60,000 nt of DNA from contig NC_081410.1 in the NCBI RefSeq assembly GCF_030272615.1, forward strand, positions 568,127,152 through 568,187,151, in the 5' to 3' direction. This DNA is from Cryptomeria japonica (taxonomy: Eukaryota > Streptophyta > Pinopsida > Cupressales > Cupressaceae). This document shows positions 44,192-54,470 of the stretch, piece by piece. Under the pieces are notes generated by a model. That model saw nothing but the letters and a program-made list of their open reading frames with translations. It did no database searches and was not told where the DNA came from. A program made the translations under genes and the position numbers. Numbering within the stretch: the stretch's first letter is position 1; every line of letters begins with the position of its first letter.

Positions 44192-47100
44192 ATGGCTCCT
44201 AAAAGGGAATTTTCTGGTAAAGTTGATTATCTTGAAAGAAGTGTGTGTGATGACTTCTTAGAGCAGTTGACGCTGTCAACCAACCAGGCATCTAAGGCCA
44301 AAGAATTAGTACCCAGGGCTCCCCGACTGAGAATTGGAGAAGGATTGTATGATAAGGGTAATTGGTTAAGAGACCCACAGGTTGGGCTGTCTGGGTTGGG
44401 GTTATTTAAAATCGGTTTTGGAATGAGGAATTCTCCTGCTCCTCAAAATAGCATTTGGGAATTAGATGTTGGGAGATTGGTAGTCCCAGGGGTGTTCATG
44501 GATACAGATTTGTTAACCCAGATTGCATTAAATTATGATTCAGTTACCAGGTGTATCCGGGATGTGAATGGAAAAACCCTCGTGGAGATAAATGCAGAAG
44601 AGCTGAGAAAAGCGTTTGGGCTTAGTGAGTTTACCAATTTCTTGGAGCGTATAAACTTCACACAATTAACTCAGGTATACAAGGCACAGAGGACTCATCT
44701 CAGGAATGGGCCTCTCAAAGAACTTTTTCTGAAAGTGGGAGGGTTAGCAGTTGTAGGGCCCAATACACAAGAGCCCTTTTCACTAAGTATGTTTACCTTA
44801 AGGGCAAAAGGGATGTACTGGGCACTTTGCCAAGTTTTAGGAGAGGATGCTGAATCTAATATACCAAATCATTATCTGTTAATGATTGTTCAAATTTTGA
44901 ATCCTTCTCTTGCTATTACATTTGATTATGCCTCCTATATTGCTGATGCTATCCATGGAGGACTGATGGGGATAAAGAATGGGAAGGTGGATAGGCCATT
45001 TGGGTGGTATTCACTATTGATGCACCTCTTCCTCTTCAAAGGTGGAGATTATTTTGCCAGTGGAATGGATCTGGTAAAAGAAAAGGAGGGAGAGAAGATG
45101 CCAGTACAATTATGGAGTACCGTATTGTCATGGGATAGAGAGGATGCAAGCTTTCTAAAGTTTGATAAATACTTTGCATCCAAGATAAGGACTCTTCTTT
45201 GTTCTGACAATCCACGAGTCCCCAAGGTTCTTCTGGAATTCTTAAGACCAAAAGAATTCGCAGAGAATGTCAAGATTGTTCATAACTGGGGTGATATGTA
45301 TTTGTATCCAGTGTCCACAGTGTTTAGGGTCTTTGGTTTCAGAGGCACCCCATTTTTGTTACCATACCAGGTCCCCCTCAAAGTGGGAATAGCTGAGATT
45401 CTCAGACAAATTGGTGACTTGCAAGAGGCAGAGTTAAAAGGCCGAGGTAAAGGGACTATTTTCCCTACAGCTACAGTAGCCCACCAATTTGTAATCACCA
45501 AGGGCGGATGGAAATGTTTGGAGGATTTCCTCAAACCCTACCATTTGTCCACTGCAGTGTCAAGATGTGCTGACCCGGAGGACTTCTTCAATGGTGTATT
45601 CCGGAAGAAAGTAGCATGCAGAGGTAGGCCCCATCAATTCCACTTTCCTGAAGACCTCATCAGGAATGAATTTGATTTGGATGAACAAGAGTTGAGGAAA
45701 GAAAAATGGGTAGCTTACAGGAAGGCCCTGGATTTTGTGCATCAATTTGATGCTAGCTATGACCCATTGTCTAGCTTCTTCCCATTGGAAGAAAAGATAA
45801 AATTTTTGATTATTTGTTTTGAGGATGTGATGCAGACAATAAAGGAGAAAAGGGAAGTTGTAATTAAAAACAACCCTGAGAAAGCAAGAATGATTTTGGG
45901 GAAATCAGCTCCTACTAAAGCCATCCCTCCTGGTGATTATACCCTGCATAAGAAAGCAGGTTACAGTGTGTTGGTGTCTGCAACAAGGGAACCCTCTTCA
46001 TCTAAAGGGAAGAGGAAAGCACATGAAGTCATTGACATCCAAGACAGCCCAAAGAAGCAGAGGGTGGGGAAGGAAGTGCAATCAGATACACCCCTATATT
46101 CCCCATCCCAATCCCCTCTCCACATTGGAGATGAACAAGCAGCAACTGAATACCTCTCTCAGTTGGGCAGTTTGGGGGAAATTGCGTATACATATGATGA
46201 AGTGGAAGAGGGGATGCCAGAAGAACCCACTGAAGCACAAATGGACATCACCTCGACTGAACTCAAAGGCCAGGAATGGGATCCTGAGATAAAGAAGGCC
46301 ACTAGTGCTTTTCTAGCAGATGATAGTTTTGTAACATCTGAAGCATTCATGCAGTTTATATGGAAACAACATATAGATAAGTATAATGCTAGATGTGAAA
46401 CAAGAAAGGCAAAACAACTAAATAAAGATCCAGCCTCGGTGGAGGAAGAAATAAAACAGGAGATGATGGAAGAATTCAAAACCATCACTCCTGAACAGGG
46501 GAGAGAGTTAGTAGCACAAGCTGGAGTGCTCATTTTGCCAGAATGGAATATTGCTGATGCTCTGGTGCTGGATGCAGTGAGGAAAGAAACCAAACCCATG
46601 GAAGGGGTTACATTCAGTAAAGACAATGCTGCTCTAGTCATGTGGTCCCTTAAGAGAAATGAGGACAAGAAGGGTAAAGACACCATAGGGACAAGTCACA
46701 TTGGCGGATTGATGGTCAGGAGAGTAGAAAGTACAGGGGTAGTAGAGGCTGCTAGCACGGTGTTGGAGACTGCCAAATTTAGTGTTGCAGTAGCTGAGAA
46801 GGATGCTAAAGAAAAAGAGGCTCTCCAGCTCAAATTGGAAACGGTTTTGAAGGCTTATGACAGTGCCAAGGAGGAAATAAGAGGCAAGGAGAGTATTATT
46901 GCTAGATTGCAGAGCCAATTAGCAGGACAACGTCAACAAGGTGAATCTTCAACATTAATGATCACCTCTTCTCCTGCAAGACCTCCACCTACTAGCCCCA
47001 TTATTGAGCTCCCACCATCTCCTGCACCTTCCAGCTCTCAGATGATAGAGATAACTCCCCAAGAATTGGAGAGTCTTAAGCAAACTCAGGCCTATTATGC

Positions 47101-47836
47101 AGGGAAGTATGAAGAAAAGATCAAGGCTACAGTCTCCAGTTTTGCAGACACTATAAATGCTTCACTCCTTCACAATAGTGTAGGAAAAGTCATGGAGATA
47201 TGGACTGAGTTGATAAGAGATAAAGTCATATTGACACCCATTTTTGACAGATGGAGGCCTAGGGAGCAGGATTTGGAGTTCATGTGTGTTTCCTGTGATG
47301 AAGCAAGAGCTAACCCTATTATCAAATCCACTTCTGATATTACTAAGAGTTTATTGCAATTGGCGACAGAGGTGGATAATGTGGAAAGAAGGGTTAAATT
47401 GCTTAAAAAGGAATACACTGATCAGGTGTGTGAATTACTCCCAGGAATTTTTGCCAATCCAGATCAGCTGAAAGACAAACAGATATGGCTCAATGAGATA
47501 AATGTTAAATTGTCAGCAAGGGTCAAAGGAATTATTGATCTGGATGACACCTCATTTTTTGTTATAACCATACAGGAAATAGAGAGAATTAAATCACACT
47601 ACAGTTTTCTTAACTCAGAAGTCAACAAACTGAGGAATTCTTGGAAAGGGTTGACTAAGGTTAAAAGTGATGTGATTAATTTTGTATGGCCGACCGAGGA
47701 GACGTATGGTGAGTGGGGAATTAAATATTCCACTCGAGATCCGGAGCAGTTAGAGAACATCCCTGAAGAGCTAGAGGAGGTTGCAACTGAACAACCCGTC
47801 CAACAGACTGCTGAAGAAGCTGATAAGAGCGCATAA
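44192..47836 (+). CDS. Uncharacterised 1214-residue nuclear-type protein with coiled coil
   Basis: The longest uninterrupted non-retroelement frame in the window. ATG 44192 was chosen (MAPKRE...); the frame is open upstream to 44129. Residues about 90-330 contain SIWELDVGRLVVPGVF...NYDSV...EINAEELRKAFGL and FDYASYIADAIHG...GWYSLLMHLF. These line up with the N-terminal domain of the broken gene at 11704-15797. A basic bipartite-like signal (GKRKAHEV...SPKKQRVGK) lies at about 605-628, an acidic region at 660-700, a coiled coil at 858-915, a Pro/Ser-rich linker at 930-955, and a helical C-terminal domain at 965-1150 with an acidic tail. There is no transposase, RT or protease motif. An intact frame inside repeats suggests recent activity or constraint. 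Function is unknown; it may be a host gene or a transposon-encoded protein. Confidence 0.75.
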   Translation: MAPKREFSGKVDYLERSVCDDFLEQLTLSTNQASKAKELVPRAPRLRIGEGLYDKGNWLRDPQVGLSGLGLFKIGFGMRNSPAPQNSIWELDVGRLVVPGVFMDTDLLTQIALNYDSVTRCIRDVNGKTLVEINAEELRKAFGLSEFTNFLERINFTQLTQVYKAQRTHLRNGPLKELFLKVGGLAVVGPNTQEPFSLSMFTLRAKGMYWALCQVLGEDAESNIPNHYLLMIVQILNPSLAITFDYASYIADAIHGGLMGIKNGKVDRPFGWYSLLMHLFLFKGGDYFASGMDLVKEKEGEKMPVQLWSTVLSWDREDASFLKFDKYFASKIRTLLCSDNPRVPKVLLEFLRPKEFAENVKIVHNWGDMYLYPVSTVFRVFGFRGTPFLLPYQVPLKVGIAEILRQIGDLQEAELKGRGKGTIFPTATVAHQFVITKGGWKCLEDFLKPYHLSTAVSRCADPEDFFNGVFRKKVACRGRPHQFHFPEDLIRNEFDLDEQELRKEKWVAYRKALDFVHQFDASYDPLSSFFPLEEKIKFLIICFEDVMQTIKEKREVVIKNNPEKARMILGKSAPTKAIPPGDYTLHKKAGYSVLVSATREPSSSKGKRKAHEVIDIQDSPKKQRVGKEVQSDTPLYSPSQSPLHIGDEQAATEYLSQLGSLGEIAYTYDEVEEGMPEEPTEAQMDITSTELKGQEWDPEIKKATSAFLADDSFVTSEAFMQFIWKQHIDKYNARCETRKAKQLNKDPASVEEEIKQEMMEEFKTITPEQGRELVAQAGVLILPEWNIADALVLDAVRKETKPMEGVTFSKDNAALVMWSLKRNEDKKGKDTIGTSHIGGLMVRRVESTGVVEAASTVLETAKFSVAVAEKDAKEKEALQLKLETVLKAYDSAKEEIRGKESIIARLQSQLAGQRQQGESSTLMITSSPARPPPTSPIIELPPSPAPSSSQMIEITPQELESLKQTQAYYAGKYEEKIKATVSSFADTINASLLHNSVGKVMEIWTELIRDKVILTPIFDRWRPREQDLEFMCVSCDEARANPIIKSTSDITKSLLQLATEVDNVERRVKLLKKEYTDQVCELLPGIFANPDQLKDKQIWLNEINVKLSARVKGIIDLDDTSFFVITIQEIERIKSHYSFLNSEVNKLRNSWKGLTKVKSDVINFVWPTEETYGEWGIKYSTRDPEQLENIPEELEEVATEQPVQQTAEEADKSA

Positions 47837-48760
47837 CTGAAATTGTAACTTCTTCAATTTTTGAAGTAATTGTAAAAAACTTTCCTCAAGAAGTCCGAAG
47901 CTTTGTGCATCCATATTGATATAAATGGATACCAGGACTAGAGAGAGGGGGATCACAAATTTTTGTAAGAAAACGCTGCAGAAAAATTCTCTGCGCTTTT
48001 CCAAAGATTAATGGAGAATCAGACTTTTGTAGAAATTTTTCAAATGAATATTAATATACAGACCATCAATTTTGAGTAAAGCTGTGTGTCGTCTTCAAAC
48101 TTGTCCTTAAGTTTATTTACTTTGTTTCATTCAGAATAGTCTAGGATTTTTTCTGTTTGAATGGAATTGTAAGGCAATCTCAGTATGGGTGTTTCTAGCT
48201 TTTCTCTTTAGGAGGGAAATTAAATATGCACGACCACTCTACCGGTAAATACTTTAGGAGAAACTTTGGATTGGAGGACCATAGTTCATTTTGAAGTGAT
48301 TAGATCCTCGTCGATGTTAGGCATTTACAGGGATAAATGGAAGCTGAGTTGATGGGAAGTATAGAGGTACCTCATTTCAGGAGTTTTATTTGAGTTTGAG
48401 TGACTCTGTAACCTTGGAAAAAGCACTGGTATTAATCTGAGGCCTTTATTGCATTTGTTGTCGATCAAATATGTTGAAATTGAGTATTGTTTCCCTCTTT
48501 GTTTTCAATTGTTTTTTAAGGTGAACAAATCCACTGGTTTTCTGGACTGGTTTGCTGTGGATTTGTTGCTTAAGAGTGTGGATTTAATTCACAGAAGGTA
48601 TACCCACCTGGGCTTAAGGAAGAGCCCAAAGTGTAGAAGGTCTAACCAAACCTTGTCATATGTTGTCTCCGAAATTCTTTCATCCTTGATGCCTTCTTGG
48701 CACCCATTTTAGATTATATTATTAAAGGCATTGAAGGGGAATCAGATTTTGAGAACAACA
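47837..48760. other. 3' flank of the 1214-aa ORF, no supported gene
   Basis: An 87-codon open stretch at 48449-48712 has no recognisable features and is probably 3' untranslated or intronic sequence. Nothing else seen. Confidence 0.5.
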
Positions 48761-49979
48761 CCCCATATGACCCCTAATGGCACCATATGACCCCTTAGGA
48801 CACCATATGAATCATTAGGACCATAAGATGTCCTAATGGTTCATATGGTGTCCTAAGGGGTCATACGGTGTTCTAACACCATGTGTGACATCTTAGGACC
48901 CTATATGACCCCTAACGACACCATATGACCCCTTAGGACACTATATGAACCATTAGGACTATATGATGTCGTAATGGTTTATATGGTGTCATAAGGGGTC
49001 ATACAGTGTTCTAACACCATGTACGACCCCTTAGGATCCCATATGACCCCTAATGACACCATATGACCCCTTAGGACACTATATGAACCATTAGGACCAT
49101 TTGATATCTTAATGGTTCATTTGGTGTCGTAAGGGGTCATACAATGTTCTAGCACTATGTGTGACCCCTTAGGACCCCATATGACCCCTAACGACACCAT
49201 ATGACCCCTTAGGACACTATATGAACCATTAGGACCATATGGTGTCCTAAGGGGTCACACTATGTTCTAACACCATGTGTGACCCCTAAGGACCCCATAT
49301 GACCCCTAACGACACGATATGATGCCTTAGAACATTATATGAACCATTAGGACCATACGATGTCATAATGGTTCATATGGTGTCCTAAGGGGTCATACAA
49401 TGTTCTAACACCACATGTGACCCCTTAAGACCCCATATAACCCCTAACAACACCATATAGGACATTATATGAATCATTAGGATCATACAATGTCGTAATG
49501 GTTCATATGGTGTCCTAAGGAGTCATACAATGTTCTAACACCATGTGTGACCTCTTAAGACCCCATATGACCCCTAGCGACACCATATGACCCTTTAGGA
49601 CACTATACGAACCATTAGGATCATAGTCCTAATGGTTCATATGGTGTCCTAAGGGGTCATACGGTGTTCTAACACCATGTGTGACCCCTAAGGACCCCAT
49701 ATGACCCCTAATGACACGATATGACCCCTTAGGACATTATATGAACCATTAGGACCATACAATGAAGTAATGGTTCATATGGTGTCCTAAGGGGTCATAC
49801 AGTGTTCTAACACTATGTGTGACCCCTTAATACCCCATATGACCCCTAATGACACCATATGAGCCCTTAGGACATTATATGAACCATTAGGACCATATAA
49901 TGTTTTAATGGTTCATATGGTGTCTTTAGGGGTCATTTGGTATTCTAACACTATGTGTGACCCCTTAAGACCCCATATG
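48761..49979. repeat. Near-palindromic satellite, block 2, period near 138 bp
   Basis: CCCCATATGA-type unit starts at 48761, 48899, 49037, 49175, 49293, 49431, 49561, 49695, 49833 and 49971 give spacings of 138, 138, 138, 118, 138, 130, 134, 138 and 138. In each unit ATGACCCCTTAGGACA...GAACCATTAGGAC is followed by its near-complement GTCCTAATGGTTC...GTCCTAAGGGGTCAT, a potential stem of about 40 bp. The array is interrupted at 49980 by a solo LTR. Confidence 0.92.
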
Positions 49980-51520
49980 TGTTGGCATTATAACAGACAA
50001 AGGGATATTATTGGCATTCCAATTACAATAAGAGATTGTTGGCATTTCAATAAGGATATTGAGAAGGTTGTTGATGATTATGGATATAACTGATTAAGGA
50101 TGTTTACTGTCTTAATATTATTATTTTGTCATTGATGTCAAGAAATTAATTTTCTAATTCAGTATGATGTTGCCATATCTTAAGAAGTATGATTTGGTGA
50201 GTATAAAGATGTCGATAAAAGACACAGAAAGAATGTGATGAATAAGGGGAGGAATAAGTTATTCAATGGGCAACTATTACCAAGTTAGACAAGATGAGAT
50301 CATGATGTTTTGATATCCTACATATGTTGTTGATTGTAAGGTTAATACTATACTATGTTACCAAGAAAATAACCTAGTTGGTAAACCCTAAGGAACCTAG
50401 TCGGTAAACCCTAAGGTTATCGCTATCGGTTAATGAAGGCAGAATGTCTACCGAGTGAAGTTTAGTATTTACTGAGTTGCAACTGAGTAATAACATAATG
50501 CATTGAATAAATAAAAGCGTTCTTTAATGAAGGAAGTTGATGAGCTGGTTATGATTAAATGATTGGTATGTCGTGCATGAAGTTTGTTAAAGAATCTATG
50601 GCAAAGGAAAATCGACAGGAAGATCTATAGCTCAGATTGAACCTCAATACCCTAGCACAAGTTCCAAGAAATGTATGCAAGTTCTAAGGCAAGGTAAAAC
50701 ATTTTCAGATCGAAGGATACATTGAACCTAATCAAGTTTGAAGATCTGATAGCTATGATTGATCGTGGGAAATGTGATCAAGGAGATTAAGCGGTTGGCA
50801 AATTGTTTATAAATAAGGAACTGTTGATAAACAATGTATGCGGGCAAGTGTATGCACATGGATGCTACATAGTGATTATCGAGCACAGAAGCTTGAAGAC
50901 CTATTTGAATAACAGAGTATAGAGCCCAGCAGATGGAAAAGATAAGTCCTATGACTAGATTGTATTGAGAAAATAAGAATCTACTTTAACATTTTAGATG
51001 TGAACTTGCAGATAGATTTTTATTACTGTTATTTTGTAAAGTGACAGAAAATCTCTTAACCGAGTGGACTTTACAGTCTTATTTGTAAAACCCTCTAGCA
51101 AGGTGACATTCTGATTGAGTGTTTGAAATCCTTTAACAAGGTCACTTCTAACAAGGCGAAGATCCTAATAGATCTGAGGGAAATCCCTTAACCGGGTCAC
51201 ATCTAGCAATGTGTTTGTAATCTTTAACAGGATTTGCTTTTAACCGAGCATACTCTAGAAGAGTATATTTTTTAGTGGGTCCGAAATCCCATAGTGGTTT
51301 TTCCCTATTTGGGTTTCCATGTTAAATCTGGTGTTATGAGTGTTATGATGTTTATATGCTTATGAGTTTGCATGTTTAGCAGTTTTGGTTATATTATTGA
51401 AGTATATGTTATCGAGGTTGAATCAGTTATTTTTATGGAAGATTAAGTTTGTATGATTCACCCCCCCTCTCATCTTGTTAGCTTGGCATTTGTACTTAAC
51501 ATTAAGTATTAGAACTATCA
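49980..51520 (+). repeat. Solo copia LTR in the satellite
   Basis: 1541 bp, co-linear with the LTRs at 19343 and 38345, starting TGTTGG and ending AACTATCA. The flanks are ATATG (49975-49979) and AAATG (51521-51525), a likely target duplication with one substitution. No internal sequence remains, so LTR-LTR recombination is implied. Confidence 0.9.
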
Positions 51521-51800
51521 AAATGACCCCTTACGACACCATATGACCCCTTAGGACACTATATGAACCATTAGGACCATAAGATGTCATAATGGTTCAT
51601 ATGTTGTTCTAACACCATGTGTGACCCCTTAAGACCCCATATGACTCCTAACGACACCATATGACCCCTTTGGACACTATATGAATAATTAGGACCATAC
51701 GATGTCCTAATAGTTCATATAGTGTCCTAAAGGTTCATATGGTGTTCTAAGAACATGTGTGACCCCTTAAGACTCCATCTGACCCCTAACAACACCATAT
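51521..51800. repeat. Near-palindromic satellite, block 3
   Basis: About two units of the same satellite after the solo LTR, ending AACACCATAT at 51800. Confidence 0.9.
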
Positions 51801-52046
51801 TGTAAGGAAGTTAAGTAGCAAAACAACTTCCTACACTAACTTTTAGAGGAAGAAAATGCAAAAGCTTTTATAGATCATCACAACAATTACAAAATCTTAA
51901 TAGAAATACTCATAAATAACATTCATACCACAACATAGTGATTTATGTGGAGAAAACCCTTTCGAGATAAAAACCCCAGACTCCAAAAGTTGCCCAATAT
52001 ATTATTCAATAATAAAAAACAAATTACAATATACTTGAATAGAAAG
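51801..52046. other. Flank of element B, no gene
   Basis: Unassigned AT-rich sequence between the satellite and element B. It should continue after 59840; no ORF seen. Confidence 0.4.
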
Positions 52047-52051
52047 CTCTT
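52047..52051. repeat. Element B target duplication, left
   Basis: CTCTT, identical to 59836-59840. Confidence 0.88.
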
Positions 52052-53286
52052 TGTAGCGTCCTAAAATTGCGACACTTGCAATTTTGACTGCATTTGGGTC
52101 TTCACGATGGCGATGCAACACGGAACCTGAATGGAGACCCCGAAACTTGTTCATGACATCAAAAACTGCATTTTTCAGCACCCTAGCCTGATCCTCCTTG
52201 CACCCTGCTGTCCCGGGAGGTGGGACCATGGCGCCCAATGCCCTGGTCCTTCAGGACTAGGCCGCCCAGCGCCCTGGTCCCCCAGGACCATGGCGCCCAG
52301 CGCCCTGGTCCCTGGCCCTATTTTGGGCCCGGTCTCTTTTGGGGCTTCGGGTCTTTATGTTTGCAAATTGGAAAATAATATTTCCTGGTTGGCCTAAGGT
52401 CGGAAAAATTAGTCTTTCAGCCCTAATTGACAAGTATATAAACTACATTTCCTCTCCCATTTTGGTAAGATGAAAAAAAGGCGGAAACGATATTCAAACA
52501 TTCAAGCATCCCTTCAAGCAATTGATCATTCTAAGTCTCCATTCAAGGCTAAGTGTTGCATTCAAGACAAGGATTCAACCATTGAAGAGGAGATCACTTA
52601 CAACATACAACATGCTACATACATTACACCTTCGCATGTAAGAATACAAACATTCTTACAACAAGGTATGAGTACTTGTTTCAATTACAAACATTTACAT
52701 TTACAACATTCTCATTTCTTGGTTAATTCCAAAACTGGGGTTTGACCTAAAGGCAAACCCCTCATCCCTAACCCCCCAATCGTCCTCTCTTTTCTGTGTG
52801 TAGGTTGCAGGTACGCGGTTGTAATTGAAGATCTGGAATCCTTGTGCAAATACGAACAGATCCACCTTCGTTTCGCGGATTCTTCGGAGGACCGTGTGCA
52901 CGCCGGGCGCCATCGTCCCGTCAACTTTCGCTCAAATTTGCAGAACAACACCGTCTTGACATTTTACTACTAATTCTAGGTCCGCAGCTTCATCCCATAT
53001 CCCTATCTCTATTTATAAGTGAATCTTTCTTGCTTCTACATGCATTCCTAGTTCAATCTTTCTATCTACATTCTTTACAAAAGAGGGTATCCTTGATGTC
53101 TTAACCCTTGAAACTCATTTAGAATCCAATCTTGCATTGCGTGGGATTGGATCTTGTGGGTTTCAACCCCTCTTTTGAATGTAAAGTCCCTCCTAAGTGA
53201 AAACCATCAACCCTAGTGACTCTCCCTTCTCTCTCCTTGGAGTTGGGGAGGGGAGGACAACTAGGGTTCGATTTTTCCGCTTTACA
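52052..53286 (+). repeat. 5' LTR of element B
   Basis: 1235 bp, TGTAGCGTCC to CTTTACA. It carries about three GGACC...CCCTGGTCC minisatellite units at 52222-52314, and a GGACC-bounded core at 52889-52918. Confidence 0.9.
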
Positions 53287-53289
53287 TTT

Positions 53290-53307
53290 TGGTGAACCCG
53301 ACGTGAA
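53290..53307 (+). promoter_or_regulatory. Element B primer-binding site
   Basis: TGGTGAACCCGACGTGAA, three bases after the LTR, identical to 23723-23740 of element A. Confidence 0.85.
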
Positions 53308-54470
53308 CATCCTCATTTTGATTATTCATGGTTAGATCTAAAAAATTTGCTTCCTTAATTACATTTCCATGTTTGATCTTTTGCAAATTTTAGAGGCTAA
53401 TTGCATAAAAACCCTAAAATTTTCTTTTTAGTAATTAAAATTGTGAAATGTTTAATTGTTAATGCTTGTTTTAGATCTACCCTTCTATTGCAAATTGTCA
53501 ATTCATATTTGTGCTTTAATTCTGAAAATTAAGTGGGTAAATGTCAAAACCCTAATTTTTAAGACCTCCTTGATTCAACCTTTGACTGATAATTTCACTA
53601 ATCAAAACACCTCCAAATCGGCTGTAACTTTGGATTCCGCAATAAAATCACAACATCTTTCATCCCTGAAAATTTGGAAAAAAGTTACGAGGACCATGTG
53701 CACCCCGAGCGCCATCGTCCCCGACATTTTTTCCGAAATTTCGGGAGCTAGATCTTACTGTATTTTTCTGCTAAAATCCAGAATTTTGGCTGATTTTATC
53801 AATTTTAACACCTTCAAAATTAAAGTCAAAGTTGGTCTAGCGATTGCTTGGATTGAGGCTTCTAATCATTCAAAAATCATTGAAATTAAAATTCATATCA
53901 AAATTGTGCTTCTTACAGTCCTAAATCTGAAAAGTGTGTTAGCATTCATTCGAAATTTCAGTGCTTTATTCAAGTTTTTGCAGTTTGTGACTTTTGAAAT
54001 TAAGTGTTTAATTGCAACAACTCTGATTTCCACTTTCAAATTCGAATTTTGCATGAAATCGAGTCAACTTTTAAATTTCAAAACCTACATTGCTTTCAGC
54101 ATTCCCTCTAAAATCATAAAATTCAAAATTTCAGTTTCCCCCTCTTTTTCAAAATTCAAATTTTACATTTTTCAACAATCTTGGTAGGGTTCAATTTTGA
54201 GATTGCAACTTTAATTTGGCCTATCTACGGATCATAAAATCACTCAATTTTTTCAGATTAGCTTTAAAATCATCATAACTTTCATCCCTAAAAATTTTGA
54301 AAAAAGTTGCGAGGACCGTGTGCACTCCGTTCGCCACGGTCCCAGACATTTTTTCCGAAATTTCAGGAGATTGTCCTGATTGCATTTAATAGCTTAAATC
54401 TAGGAGATTGGCTGATTTTATTGAAATTTGCTGCCTCTAAAATTCAAAATCTTCTCTCTTTCTTTAGTGC
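53308..54470 (+). other. Element B leader with two GGACC-bounded core repeats
   Basis: A non-coding leader of about 1.2 kb. A low-complexity frame at 53456-54187 is rich in Lys, Phe and Ile and has no domain, so I do not call it a gene. A block of about 100 bp (CCCTGAAAAT...GGACC-core-GTCC...GACATTTTTTCCGAAATTTC) occurs at about 53660-53750 and 54265-54370. The same block is in the LTR of element A with its core reversed. Confidence 0.65.

Larger units (their letters stand above)
42659..48760 (+). other. 6.1-kb segment with a large ORF inserted in the satellite
   Basis: The satellite ends ...CCCCA at 42657, and resumes CCCCA... at 48761. The segment between starts TGTTATCG and ends GAACAACA, so it has TG...CA ends and a 5-bp flank match, as LTR elements do, but no LTRs or convincing inverted repeats are visible. 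Each satellite unit contains CCCCA, so the match could also come from unequal exchange. It holds the 44192-47836 ORF with repeats upstream. Confidence 0.4.

Noticed and set aside
45036-46918. Minus-strand ORFs opposite the 1214-aa gene
   Set aside because: Shadows of the plus-strand coding frame with no recognisable features.
48449-48712. 87-codon ORF after the 1214-aa gene
   Set aside because: No recognisable domain, no supporting signals; probably untranslated sequence.
42659-48760. The satellite-inserted segment as a Mutator or hAT element
   Set aside because: No convincing terminal inverted repeats, and the longest exact flank match is shorter than the 8-9 bp expected.
48761-49979. Regularly spaced repeats suggestive of a CRISPR array
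   Set aside because: The context is a plant genome; the units are contiguous 138-bp satellite monomers without unique spacers.
53456-54187. 243-codon ORF in the leader of element B
   Set aside because: Low-complexity Lys/Phe/Ile/Ser-rich sequence with no domain, between the primer-binding site and gag; reads like AT-rich non-coding DNA.
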